NCBI GenBank assembly: GCA_913048145.1
Contig: CAJWVP010000205.1
Coordinates: forward strand, 1 to 5,619
DNA: 5,619 nucleotides
DNA from: an uncultured Rhodospirillaceae bacterium
Lineage (GTDB): Bacteria; Pseudomonadota; Alphaproteobacteria; Rhodospirillales; Casp-alpha2
Direction: 5' to 3'
The position numbers and the translations under genes were made by a program. The notes under the pieces are model-generated. The model had not been told where the DNA came from and did no database searches. It was given only the letters and a program-made list of their open reading frames with translations. Shown here piece by piece: positions 1 to 5,619 of this stretch. The first letter of the stretch is position 1; every line of letters starts with the position of its first letter.

Positions 1-1
1 A

Positions 2-256
2 TCATTCGGTATCAAGGGGCTCCGCGTGTGGGTCGCCCCCAGCGCCCAGGACGACTTTATCGATTCGCGTCTTTGCGTCCATCAATTTGTTCTCGCAATG
101 GCACTTTAACAGCGCACCACGGGCATAAGCGTCGATCGCATCATCGAGGTTGCCATCGCCTGCTTCCAACGTCCGAACGATCTCCTCGAGTTCATCCAAC
201 GCGGCTTCGAAGCTCATCTTCTTAATATTCGCGGGGACTTTTTTTTCTACCGACAT
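2..256 (-). CDS. xseB: Exodeoxyribonuclease VII small subunit (XseB), complete
   Basis: This 84-residue cytoplasmic protein is the small subunit of exonuclease VII, which with several copies bound to XseA degrades single-stranded DNA to oligonucleotides in repair and recombination. Seen in the sequence: the family core at residues 15-69, beginning SFEAALDELEEIVRTLEAG, followed by a helix with LDDAIDAYARGALL, then CENKLMDAKTRIDKVV; this is the two-helix hairpin that defines XseB, and the length is typical (about 80). The ATG at 254-256 is preceded by a TGAGGA-type ribosome site (complement of 261-266, four bases away), and the TGA stop is at 2-4, so the gene is complete. It lies 66 bases downstream of the deacetylase gene on the same strand, an arrangement frequent in Alphaproteobacteria, where ispA and dxs usually follow; those would be outside the window. 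The acidic C-terminal tail (GGDPHAEPLDTE) is variable in the family. Identification is secure. Confidence 0.95.
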   Translation of the reverse strand: MSVEKKVPANIKKMSFEAALDELEEIVRTLEAGDGNLDDAIDAYARGALLKCHCENKLMDAKTRIDKVVLGAGGDPHAEPLDTE

Positions 257-322
257 AAAATCCTCATTAAAGTGTTGCGAAGTCTAATAGTGCACTCAGA
301 CATGCGCAAGAACAGCTCCCGC

Positions 323-1252
323 CTAAGCCGCCATCAATGCAAGCACATGAACCTGCACACTTTCGCGCAAAGCCTGTAGGTCGTATCCACCTTCCAACAG
401 CGACACGACGCGACCGTCACAACATTCCGATGCTATATCCAGCAGCTGCTCCGTTACCCATCGGTAGTCATCTGTCTGAAGCTCAAGCTGTGCGAGCGGA
501 TCACGCGAATGCGCGTCAAAACCGGCTGAAATAATCAACAAGTCGGGTGCGAAATGCCGAAGCGCGGGTAAAATACGTTTCTCGTACCCACGGCGAAACG
601 CTGCAGACCCGGAACCCGGCGATAAAGGGAAGTTCCATATGTTGTCCGCGCATCCCGTTTCATTTTCCTGACCAGTTCCTGGATAGGCTGGCCATTGGTG
701 GGATGAGCCGTAGAACAGGTTCGGTTCTGCTTCAAAACTGTGTTGGGTGCCGTTGCCATGATGCACGTCAAAATCAATAACCGCGACTCGATCCAGCTTA
801 TGGGTACTACGCGCGTGGAACGCGGCAATGGCTGCAGCATTGAACAGGCAAAACCCCATGGCCTGTGAGCTCTCCGCGTGGTGTCCCGGCGGACGCACGG
901 CACAAAAGGCGTTCGTGGCATCGCCGGCCATGACCCGGTCAACCGCCTCGACGGCCGCACCAGAAGAGCGCCGCGTCGCTTCCAGGGATTGGGGTGACAT
1001 GACCGTATCCGGATCGAGGTGCACCTGCCCCTGCTCCGGAACGTTCTCCACGATCTTCTCCACGTAATAGGGCTGATGGACCATCTCCACTAATTGGAGA
1101 TCAATCTCAGGGGCTTCATGACGACTGAGATGCTGGAAAGGTCTATCATCCAGTCCATCCAATACGGCTTGCAATCGCTTCGGGCATTCGGGATGCGTGG
1201 GTCCGGGGTCATGCTGAATGCAAGAAGGGTGGGAATACAAATACGTGCTCAC
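323..1252 (-). CDS. Histone deacetylase family protein (zinc-dependent deacetylase)
   Basis: A 309-residue cytoplasmic enzyme of the arginase/deacetylase fold (histone deacetylase, acetoin-utilisation AcuC, acetylpolyamine amidohydrolase superfamily), expected to hydrolyse an acetyl-amide using zinc. All catalytic elements are visible: the His pair in RPPGHHAE (H124, H125), zinc ligands D162 and H164 in DFDVHHGNGTQ, the third zinc ligand D246 in SAGFDAH, and the transition-state tyrosine Y290 in LEGGYDL. The N-terminus (YSHPSCIQHDPGPTHPECPKRL) is typical of the bacterial class II-like branch, and the length is normal. The start is GTG at 1250-1252, supported by GAAAGG (complement of 1261-1266) eight bases upstream. 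It sits between the WD40-cytochrome c gene (48-base gap) and xseB (66-base gap), all leftward. The physiological substrate cannot be deduced; bacteria lack histones, and acetylated polyamines, other small amides or acetyl-lysine proteins are possible. The fold and activity class are confident, the substrate is not. Confidence 0.93.
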   Translation of the reverse strand: MSTYLYSHPSCIQHDPGPTHPECPKRLQAVLDGLDDRPFQHLSRHEAPEIDLQLVEMVHQPYYVEKIVENVPEQGQVHLDPDTVMSPQSLEATRRSSGAAVEAVDRVMAGDATNAFCAVRPPGHHAESSQAMGFCLFNAAAIAAFHARSTHKLDRVAVIDFDVHHGNGTQHSFEAEPNLFYGSSHQWPAYPGTGQENETGCADNIWNFPLSPGSGSAAFRRGYEKRILPALRHFAPDLLIISAGFDAHSRDPLAQLELQTDDYRWVTEQLLDIASECCDGRVVSLLEGGYDLQALRESVQVHVLALMAA

Positions 1253-1300
1253 AATCTTTGCCTTTCAGTTCTGAACAACACTGCGACGGGATGACCTGAC

Positions 1301-2617
1301 CTATCGCGTAGCGCCCGTTAATTGTTCCAAATAGTCAACCAATTGGGTCAATTTCTCATGATCCGTCACCCGTTGTACCGGCATCTTAGTTCCAGGGAGA
1401 AATTTATCCGGTCCTTCATCAAATAGGCGAAACAGTGTTTCCTTGTTCCAGATGAAATCCCGCTCTTTCAAAGCCTTCGAATATCGATACCCGTCGACCG
1501 TGCCAACACGTCGCCCGAACAGGCCTTTGAAATGGGGGCCAGACCGCTGCACTCCGTTCGAGATCAAACCATGACAACGGGCGCACTTTCGAAACATTGA
1601 CGCACCGGGATGCTGACTGGTTAACCACGGCTTAGCCTCACCGGTGGTATCGGCATGCCCGCCAATCCGATCTCCAGTCGCGAGGTGCCAAATACGAGCG
1701 GTTTCATCCGAACTCCCAGATATGACAAATCGGCCATCCGGAGATACGGCAACGGACCATATTATTTTCTCATGTGCCTTAATTGATTTCGTCGGCTTGC
1801 CAGTGTCCAAGTCCCAAATCATGACGTAACCATCCCGTCCACCAGAGACAGCATACTTTCCGTCCGGAGTGAACCGAACGCCGAAAACTTGACTGTTGTG
1901 CCGCTCGAAGACACGTAAGTGTCGGAGAGTGCGGCCGTCCCACAAGCGTAATGTCTTGTCAATACTTGAGGACAGCAGCCTACCTCCGCCAGGGTCGGCG
2001 CGAAGTTCCGTAATCCCCATCTTGTGACCTTCGAGTTTGCCTTGTGACCGCCCGGTTCGCAGGTCGTAAATTCTGATCACGTTGTCATGTCCGCCCACAG
2101 CGATAGATTTTTCCCCATCGATGATCGCGACGGCATTGACTGGAACCGGCAACTTGATCGTCCGAACCTGTTTCCCCGTGCGCGAATTCCAAATCCGCAC
2201 GGTCTTATCCCAACTTCCCGTTACCAACTGTCGCCCGCCGTCAAAAACACCCGCCGCCATAATCTTATGCGTGTGCCCGAGCAATCGACGATCAATTCGC
2301 GATTCTTCACCGTCCATTCGCCAAATGATACCGACCATGTCGTCACCGGTGGTAAAGACCCGTCCGTCCGGGAGAAATCGTGCATTGGTGACCGGGCCTT
2401 CATGCCCTTCAAGAACCGTGACTTTTTGTTGATCCACGAAATCCCAAATGATCGCTGAATAATCAAAACTGGCAGTCACCACGCGTTGGCCATCCTCTGA
2501 AAAATCGACCGCGCGCACCATACCTCCGTGTCCGATTAGATCGGCATGGGCTGGCGCCAGGGCTGTCAAAGCCAAGACAGCACCCTTTGACATAGAGCGG
2601 AATAAGAAACTTCTCAT
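1301..2617 (-). CDS. Secreted WD40 seven-blade propeller fused to class I cytochrome c
   Basis: Predicted periplasmic protein of about 438 residues. Numbered from the ATG at 2615-2617, residues 1-25 form a Sec signal peptide (basic RSFLFRSMSK, hydrophobic AVLALTALAP, cleavage after AHA). Residues ~27-320 contain seven WD40 repeats, each ending in IIWD, IIWR, RIWN, RIYD, RLWD, MIWD or RIWH; most carry the GH-type dipeptide, but blade 4 (IKLPVPVNAV) lacks it. Seven is the number for a closed propeller. Residues ~335-438 are a mitochondrial-type cytochrome c: haem motif CARCH (C345, C348, H349), then GPHFKGLFGRR and GYRYSKAL, then FLPGTKMP with the likely axial M412. This implies a haem-binding electron carrier tethered to a protein-interaction scaffold; its redox partner is unknown. 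The start is uncertain: the frame stays open to a TTG at 2725 and has ATGs at 2644, 2623 and 2593, none with a good ribosome site. I chose 2617 because it gives the cleanest signal peptide. The gene may head an operon with the deacetylase and xseB. Confidence 0.85.
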   Translation of the reverse strand: MRSFLFRSMSKGAVLALTALAPAHADLIGHGGMVRAVDFSEDGQRVVTASFDYSAIIWDFVDQQKVTVLEGHEGPVTNARFLPDGRVFTTGDDMVGIIWRMDGEESRIDRRLLGHTHKIMAAGVFDGGRQLVTGSWDKTVRIWNSRTGKQVRTIKLPVPVNAVAIIDGEKSIAVGGHDNVIRIYDLRTGRSQGKLEGHKMGITELRADPGGGRLLSSSIDKTLRLWDGRTLRHLRVFERHNSQVFGVRFTPDGKYAVSGGRDGYVMIWDLDTGKPTKSIKAHEKIIWSVAVSPDGRFVISGSSDETARIWHLATGDRIGGHADTTGEAKPWLTSQHPGASMFRKCARCHGLISNGVQRSGPHFKGLFGRRVGTVDGYRYSKALKERDFIWNKETLFRLFDEGPDKFLPGTKMPVQRVTDHEKLTQLVDYLEQLTGATR

Positions 2618-2867
2618 TACCATACATAGTGCGCACGAGAGCATTGGATGCCAAGCGTGGAATGAAATTTTCGCCTGCCTTCTGACGGTGAAGATGTTTC
2701 TATTAAAGGCTAACACGAACAGCAAAATAATAGTGACTGGACGCCGCCGACGTCTCTTACCATATTTGATTGTTCAATATGACGTATGTGTCACTGTCTC
2801 ACTTTTGTACAACATAAAATGCCTCGGTACGGCTCTATTCTAGATGCCTGAATTTGGAGACCGGACA
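2618..2867. promoter_or_regulatory. Divergent intergenic region with candidate operator
   Basis: This stretch separates the leftward WD40-cytochrome c gene from the rightward RND adaptor gene and must carry the promoter of at least the adaptor operon. Its middle (about 2720-2830) is AT-richer than the flanking genes. At 2761-2781 there is an inverted repeat, CATATT and AATATG separated by nine bases; an overlapping smaller one (TTGA, four bases, TCAA) lies inside it. Such a spacing would suit a dimeric repressor of the TetR or MarR type, which often controls RND pumps, but no regulator gene is in the window. No convincing -35/-10 pair is visible: a TTGTAC at about 2805 and a complement-strand TATTAT near 2730 are weak candidates only. 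No small gene or RNA was found. Confidence 0.4.
2856..2860 (+). promoter_or_regulatory. Ribosome binding site deciding a TTG start
   Basis: GGAGA lies seven bases before a TTG at 2868, in frame with the adaptor gene. The upstream in-frame ATG at 2844 has no comparable purine-rich site before it (GGCTCTATTCTAG precedes it), and neither does the ATG at 2901. This favours initiation at TTG, though it has not been tested. Confidence 0.55.
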
Positions 2868-4103
2868 TTGAGAAATAGAATACCAACGCTTGGTTCACGG
2901 ATGTCTGCGATTGCAACTCTGGTAGCCATTGGGATCGCCGTCGCCTCGGCGCCTGCGTTGGCACAGGGTAAGCCCACCCCGGCCAAAGCCAAGAAAAAGC
3001 AGCGAGTTACGCGCGTTGTTATTGATACTGTCCGTCGTGAACCCATGCGTCAGACCATCCCCATTCTCGGTCGGTTCGTTGCCCGTCAAACGGGTCCCGT
3101 CGCCGCTCGGGTCGCCGGGGCCATCGGAGAATTTCGCGTCGATGTAGGTGATCGAGTCAATGAAGGCGATGTGGTGGCAGTTCTTATGAAAGAACGCTTG
3201 GTCTGGCAGCACAATCTCCAAAAAGCCGAGGTGGCACATTTTGCCGCGCAGGCACGGACTAAAAAGCGTGAAATAAAACTATTGCAACAAGAACTCGACC
3301 GTCTGAAATCCCTTCGGAAATCCCCCGCATTCTCTCAAGCGCGTTTGGACGACAAGGTCCAACAAGTATCGGTAGCCGAAAGTACCGCGGCTGAGGCTGA
3401 CGCCCGCCTGCGCATGGCCAACGCGGATCTTCGTTTAACGGCAATCAGTCTCCATGACGCGGAAATCAAGGCCCCCTACGCCGGCATCGTTTCGAAGAAA
3501 CACACAGAAGTCGGTGCTTATGTGAGTGTTGGTGCCCCCCTGGTGACAATTATCGACGACCAATCTATGGAAATCGAAGCTGATATCCCTGCACTTCGCT
3601 TGAGCGGTCTCTCGTCGAAAACCATCGTTTCGGCGGAACTTGAGAACAAAACTCGTGTCCCCGCCGCCTTACGCGCCATCATACCAGAGGAGAACCCCCG
3701 AACCCGAACCCGGGCTGTTCGGTTTATCCCTGCGTTTGGCAATACAATCACCACGATTGCCTCCAATCAATCCGTAACCTTATTAATTCCGGCCGGTCCT
3801 GAAGGAAATGCGGTGACCGTCCATAAGGACGCGCTTCTTACTAAGAAGGGCAAGCGCGTAGTCTTCCTGGCGCAAGACGGCAAAGCGTTCATTCGCCACG
3901 TCGCGCTGGGCGAGGCAATAGGATCCCGGTTCGCCGTCACTAGTGGCCTGAAGTCGGGCGATATGGTGGTGATTCGCGGCAATGAGCGACTTCGACCCGG
4001 AACGCCGATCACCTTTGGTGCGCCGCTAGGCACCGGCGTTAAGGATCAGAGCACACCGGTGAATATTAAGCAGCCAGGCAATAAATCCGGCAAAGACCAA
4101 TGA
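2868..4103 (+). CDS. RND efflux periplasmic adaptor (membrane fusion protein, HlyD/AcrA-like)
   Basis: The periplasmic adaptor of a tripartite RND pump, linking the inner-membrane permease to an outer-membrane channel. From the TTG it has 411 residues. A signal peptide comes first (basic RNRIPTLGSR, hydrophobic core, cleavage near APALA-QG at ~32), followed by a lysine-rich linker (TPAKAKKKQR). The first half of the biotinyl-lipoyl domain is at ~76-106 (ARVAGAIGEFRVDVGDRVNEGD). A coiled-coil hairpin follows at ~110-192, charged and rich in A, K, E and Q, and the second lipoyl half is at ~197-231 (AEIKAPYAGIVSKKHTEVGA). Beta-barrel and membrane-proximal domains make up the rest, with LKSGDMVVIRGNERLRPGTP near the end, as in AcrA/MdtA-type adaptors. 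There is no lipobox cysteine, so it is probably soluble or held by its signal. An ATG at 2844 is the alternative start but lacks a ribosome site; the ATG at 2901 would also leave a signal peptide. Its TGA overlaps the permease ATG, implying translational coupling. The transported substrate cannot be told. Confidence 0.9.
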   Translation: MRNRIPTLGSRMSAIATLVAIGIAVASAPALAQGKPTPAKAKKKQRVTRVVIDTVRREPMRQTIPILGRFVARQTGPVAARVAGAIGEFRVDVGDRVNEGDVVAVLMKERLVWQHNLQKAEVAHFAAQARTKKREIKLLQQELDRLKSLRKSPAFSQARLDDKVQQVSVAESTAAEADARLRMANADLRLTAISLHDAEIKAPYAGIVSKKHTEVGAYVSVGAPLVTIIDDQSMEIEADIPALRLSGLSSKTIVSAELENKTRVPAALRAIIPEENPRTRTRAVRFIPAFGNTITTIASNQSVTLLIPAGPEGNAVTVHKDALLTKKGKRVVFLAQDGKAFIRHVALGEAIGSRFAVTSGLKSGDMVVIRGNERLRPGTPITFGAPLGTGVKDQSTPVNIKQPGNKSGKDQ

Positions 4104-5619
4104 ATCTTATCCGTTTCGCCATTGAACGGCCGGTTGCGGTCGTCGCCGCAGTCCTTATGGTTGTCATGTTCGGATTGGTTGCTCTGCAATCTATCCCCAT
4201 TCAACTGACACCTGACGTCCGCAAACCTATCATCAATCTGCGTACGAACTGGCCCGGCGCGGCGCCGGCAGAGATTGAACGCGAAATTATCAACCGTCAG
4301 GAAGAGGTTCTGCGTGGGATCGAGGGCCTGGATAACATGGTCAGTGAATCTCAGGACGGTCGGGGGTCCATTACGCTTGAGTTTCGTATTGGCCAGAACA
4401 TGGAACGCGCCCTTCTCCTCGTGGCCAATCGCTTGGATCGCGTTAATGGTTACCCGAACGAAGCTCGCGAACCAACCATGCGTACGTCGAGTTCGGATGA
4501 CAATGCCATTGCATGGTTTGTCCTTATTCGCTCAGACGGTTCGCGCGAAGAGATGCACACCTACGGTGATTTCGCAGAAGATGTGATTCAAGATCGCCTT
4601 GAGCGCGTGCCCGGCGTTTCGCGAATTAACGTTTTCGGCGGTTCGTCGCAACAGATGGAGGTTATTGTCGACCCCGAACATATGGCAAGATACGGCCTTA
4701 CCGTCACTGAGGTCGTCCGAACTCTACGGGCTGCCAATGCGTCGGTCTCGGCTGGCGATCTGGACGAAGGCAAGCGCCGTTATGTGGTCCGAACGGAAGG
4801 CGAGTTCACACGTCTAAACGACGTCGAAGACGTCCTTTTACGATCAAATTTTGAAGTTGGTTCTGGCCGAATCGCCCGGGTCACCGTCGGTGACATCGCA
4901 CGGGTCCAGTTCGCCAACAAAGACCCAACCGCGCGCATACGCTTCAACGGCCAACCAGCCATGGCCATGAACGCCATCCGCGAGAACGGCGCCATGGATG
5001 CCGATCCTTCACGTAGCGATGACACACCGCCAGTGAACGCCGCGTCTGCGTTCTGCACTGAGGGCACGCTAGCGGACATGGTACGAAGCAGCCGGCTGGG
5101 CAGTGAAGACACTGCACCAGTTTCTGCCACAGCGTTTGCTGTGCATGCGCTGTTATCTGGAGAACTGCTTTCCCCAGACAGTATCAGAGAGAACCAGGTC
5201 AATCCAGGAAGACTGACCGTTTGTATGATGAACGCCATCGCCACTGTCCCTGCGCTGCAGCCCATGCTGCCGTACGCCGTTGGAGCTATGCGCGGGTGGT
5301 TGCACGAGTTATCGGACGAGGAGGCGAAGGACGCCGAACCGGTGAGGCCGACCGTGTCCTTCGACGCGTCCGTCGACGAGCAGGGCGATGGCAGCGGCAG
5401 CACGAGCGACGATCCGTCAATCACGCACCGCGTCGTGGATCGGCCTGCGACGCCCGCGACGAATGCGAAAGGCGAGGGCGAGGGCACCCGCAGGGGTTGG
5501 GTGGGCTGCGACGTTGCTCTTCCTAACCGGCGGCGCGCATTGTGCTGCTTGCGCCGCGGCGAGGCTCTCAAGGCGCACAGCCAGCGGGGCAGCCCTGTGC
5601 GAGGTGCCTCATGGGAGCG
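4100..5619 (+). CDS. RND efflux permease, N-terminal ~298 residues, then unrelated in-frame sequence; no stop in window
   Basis: The ATG at 4100 overlaps the adaptor stop (ATGA). Residues 1-298 (4100-4993) are clearly the start of an AcrB/MdtB-like proton-driven exporter: cytoplasmic MNLIRFAIERP, transmembrane segment 1 at ~11-30 (PVAVVAAVLMVVMFGLVALQ), SIPIQLTPDVRKP, the porter motif WPGAAPAEIEREI, then LRGIEGLDNMVSES, RLERVPGVSRINVFGG, and FNGQPAMAMNAIRENGA. The full family has about 1,030-1,050 residues and 12 membrane helices, so only TM1 and part of the porter region are present. After GA the expected N and following helix are replaced by MDADPSRSDDTPP, and nothing beyond resembles an RND protein, although the frame stays open to the window end (506 codons). 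Either the gene is truncated by a rearrangement or the sequence is joined artificially at ~4991. The first part is certain; the downstream reading should not be taken as a functional pump. Confidence 0.8.
   Translation, partial: MNLIRFAIERPVAVVAAVLMVVMFGLVALQSIPIQLTPDVRKPIINLRTNWPGAAPAEIEREIINRQEEVLRGIEGLDNMVSESQDGRGSITLEFRIGQNMERALLLVANRLDRVNGYPNEAREPTMRTSSSDDNAIAWFVLIRSDGSREEMHTYGDFAEDVIQDRLERVPGVSRINVFGGSSQQMEVIVDPEHMARYGLTVTEVVRTLRAANASVSAGDLDEGKRRYVVRTEGEFTRLNDVEDVLLRSNFEVGSGRIARVTVGDIARVQFANKDPTARIRFNGQPAMAMNAIRENGAMDADPSRSDDTPPVNAASAFCTEGTLADMVRSSRLGSEDTAPVSATAFAVHALLSGELLSPDSIRENQVNPGRLTVCMMNAIATVPALQPMLPYAVGAMRGWLHELSDEEAKDAEPVRPTVSFDASVDEQGDGSGSTSDDPSITHRVVDRPATPATNAKGEGEGTRRGWVGCDVALPNRRRALCCLRRGEALKAHSQRGSPVRGASWE
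4991..5619. other. Orphan tail of unknown origin (chimera, contamination or insertion)
   Basis: From GGCGCCATGG at ~4988-4997 the sequence no longer matches the permease. Counted by 60-base line, GC is about 53% and 50% at 5101-5220, rises to 62-63% at 5221-5340, and is about 70% over 5341-5619, against 57% in a sampled permease line (4381-4440). In the permease frame it encodes ~208 residues that begin with a possible own start (MDADPSRSDD), include two potential amphipathic helical stretches (SATAFAVHALLSGELL and LPYAVGAMRGWLHELSDEEA), and end in low-complexity acidic then basic sequence. I recognise no family. Codon use includes AGA and AGG together with many NCG codons, unlike a strongly biased bacterial gene. 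No terminal inverted repeats, transposase motif or target duplication can be seen, but the right end lies outside the window. An open frame on the complement (4780-5571) crosses the junction and is probably a GC-driven shadow. Confidence 0.6.
5388..5619 (+). CDS. Possible 5'-partial gene with signal/anchor-like N-terminus, unknown
   Basis: An ATG at 5388, in a different frame from the permease, opens a reading frame that runs off the window (77 codons). It encodes a long arginine-rich N-terminus (including IGLRRPRRMRKARARAP), then a hydrophobic stretch at ~38-50 (GWAATLLFLTGGA), then cysteine- and alanine-rich HCAACAAA. The order basic, hydrophobic, small residues resembles a signal peptide or membrane anchor, and an inner ATG at 5463 would give a more usual signal length. 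Against it: the region is 70% GC, where open frames arise easily, there is no clear ribosome site, and the family is not recognised. It is reported only because it is the one frame in the tail with a membrane-targeting pattern. Confidence 0.2.
   Translation, partial: MAAAARATIRQSRTASWIGLRRPRRMRKARARAPAGVGWAATLLFLTGGAHCAACAAARLSRRTASGAALCEVPHGS

Noticed and set aside
535..960. A 141-codon minus-strand frame inside the deacetylase gene.
   Set aside because: It is a shifted-frame shadow of the deacetylase, whose catalytic motifs are intact in the main frame.
2082..2458. Two overlapping plus-strand frames of 116 and 123 codons.
   Set aside because: Both are antisense to the WD40 repeats, which are clear in the minus-strand frame, and neither has domain character.
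1301..2725. Longer version of the WD40-cytochrome gene starting at TTG 2725.
   Set aside because: No ribosome site precedes it and the extra 36 residues would put unrelated sequence before a good signal peptide.
5221..5526. A 101-codon plus-strand frame in the tail, very rich in arginine.
   Set aside because: Arg-rich composition is typical of an out-of-frame reading of GC-rich DNA, and no motif is visible.
4780..5571. A 263-codon open frame on the minus strand spanning the permease/tail junction.
   Set aside because: Its downstream (C-terminal) part is antisense to clear RND coding sequence, it is Ser/Ala/Pro-rich low-complexity, and the region is GC-rich enough to keep antisense frames open. 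It was not counted as a gene.
1..5619. Search for CRISPR arrays, tRNA or rRNA genes, toxin-antitoxin pairs, transposases and defence genes.
   Set aside because: No spaced direct repeats, RNA gene motifs or matching protein motifs were found; the WD40 repeats are protein-level repeats and not DNA repeats.

Overview
The first ~5.0 kb reads as an ordinary alphaproteobacterial chromosome segment. The pairing of a class II-like histone deacetylase family gene directly upstream of xseB is common in Alphaproteobacteria (usually followed by ispA and dxs, which would lie beyond base 1). The mitochondrial-type cytochrome c module and the RND adaptor also fit that group. Sampled coding DNA is moderately GC-rich (57% in one counted 60-base line, 4381-4440). 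I cannot name a genus.

Layout: three genes run leftward (minus strand) in transcription order: a secreted seven-blade WD40 protein fused to a class I cytochrome c (1301-2617), an HDAC/acetylpolyamine-amidohydrolase family deacetylase (323-1252), and xseB, the small subunit of exonuclease VII (2-256). Gaps are only 48 and 66 bases with no visible terminator, so they may be co-transcribed. A ~250-base AT-richer divergent intergenic region (2618-2867), carrying a 6+6 inverted repeat at 2761-2781, separates them from a rightward pair: a periplasmic RND adaptor (2868-4103, probably starting at TTG) and the inner-membrane RND permease, whose ATG overlaps the adaptor stop (4100 onward).

The permease is recognisable only for its first ~298 residues (to ~4993). 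There, in the middle of the conserved 'xxxGAN' stretch of the porter domain, similarity stops abruptly. The remaining ~626 bases hold unrelated sequence that stays open in the permease frame to the window end. The GC of this tail dips to about 50% and then climbs to about 70% over its last 279 bases. It has no transmembrane segments in the permease frame and resembles no RND sequence. The two readings are an assembly chimera or contamination at the contig end, or a real insertion/rearrangement that breaks the pump gene. A second open frame in the tail (from 5388) encodes a basic N-terminus followed by a hydrophobic signal/anchor-like stretch and runs off the end.

No RNA genes, CRISPR arrays, insertion-sequence ends or defence genes were seen. 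The points most worth following are the junction at ~4991 with its orphan tail, and the WD40-cytochrome c fusion.
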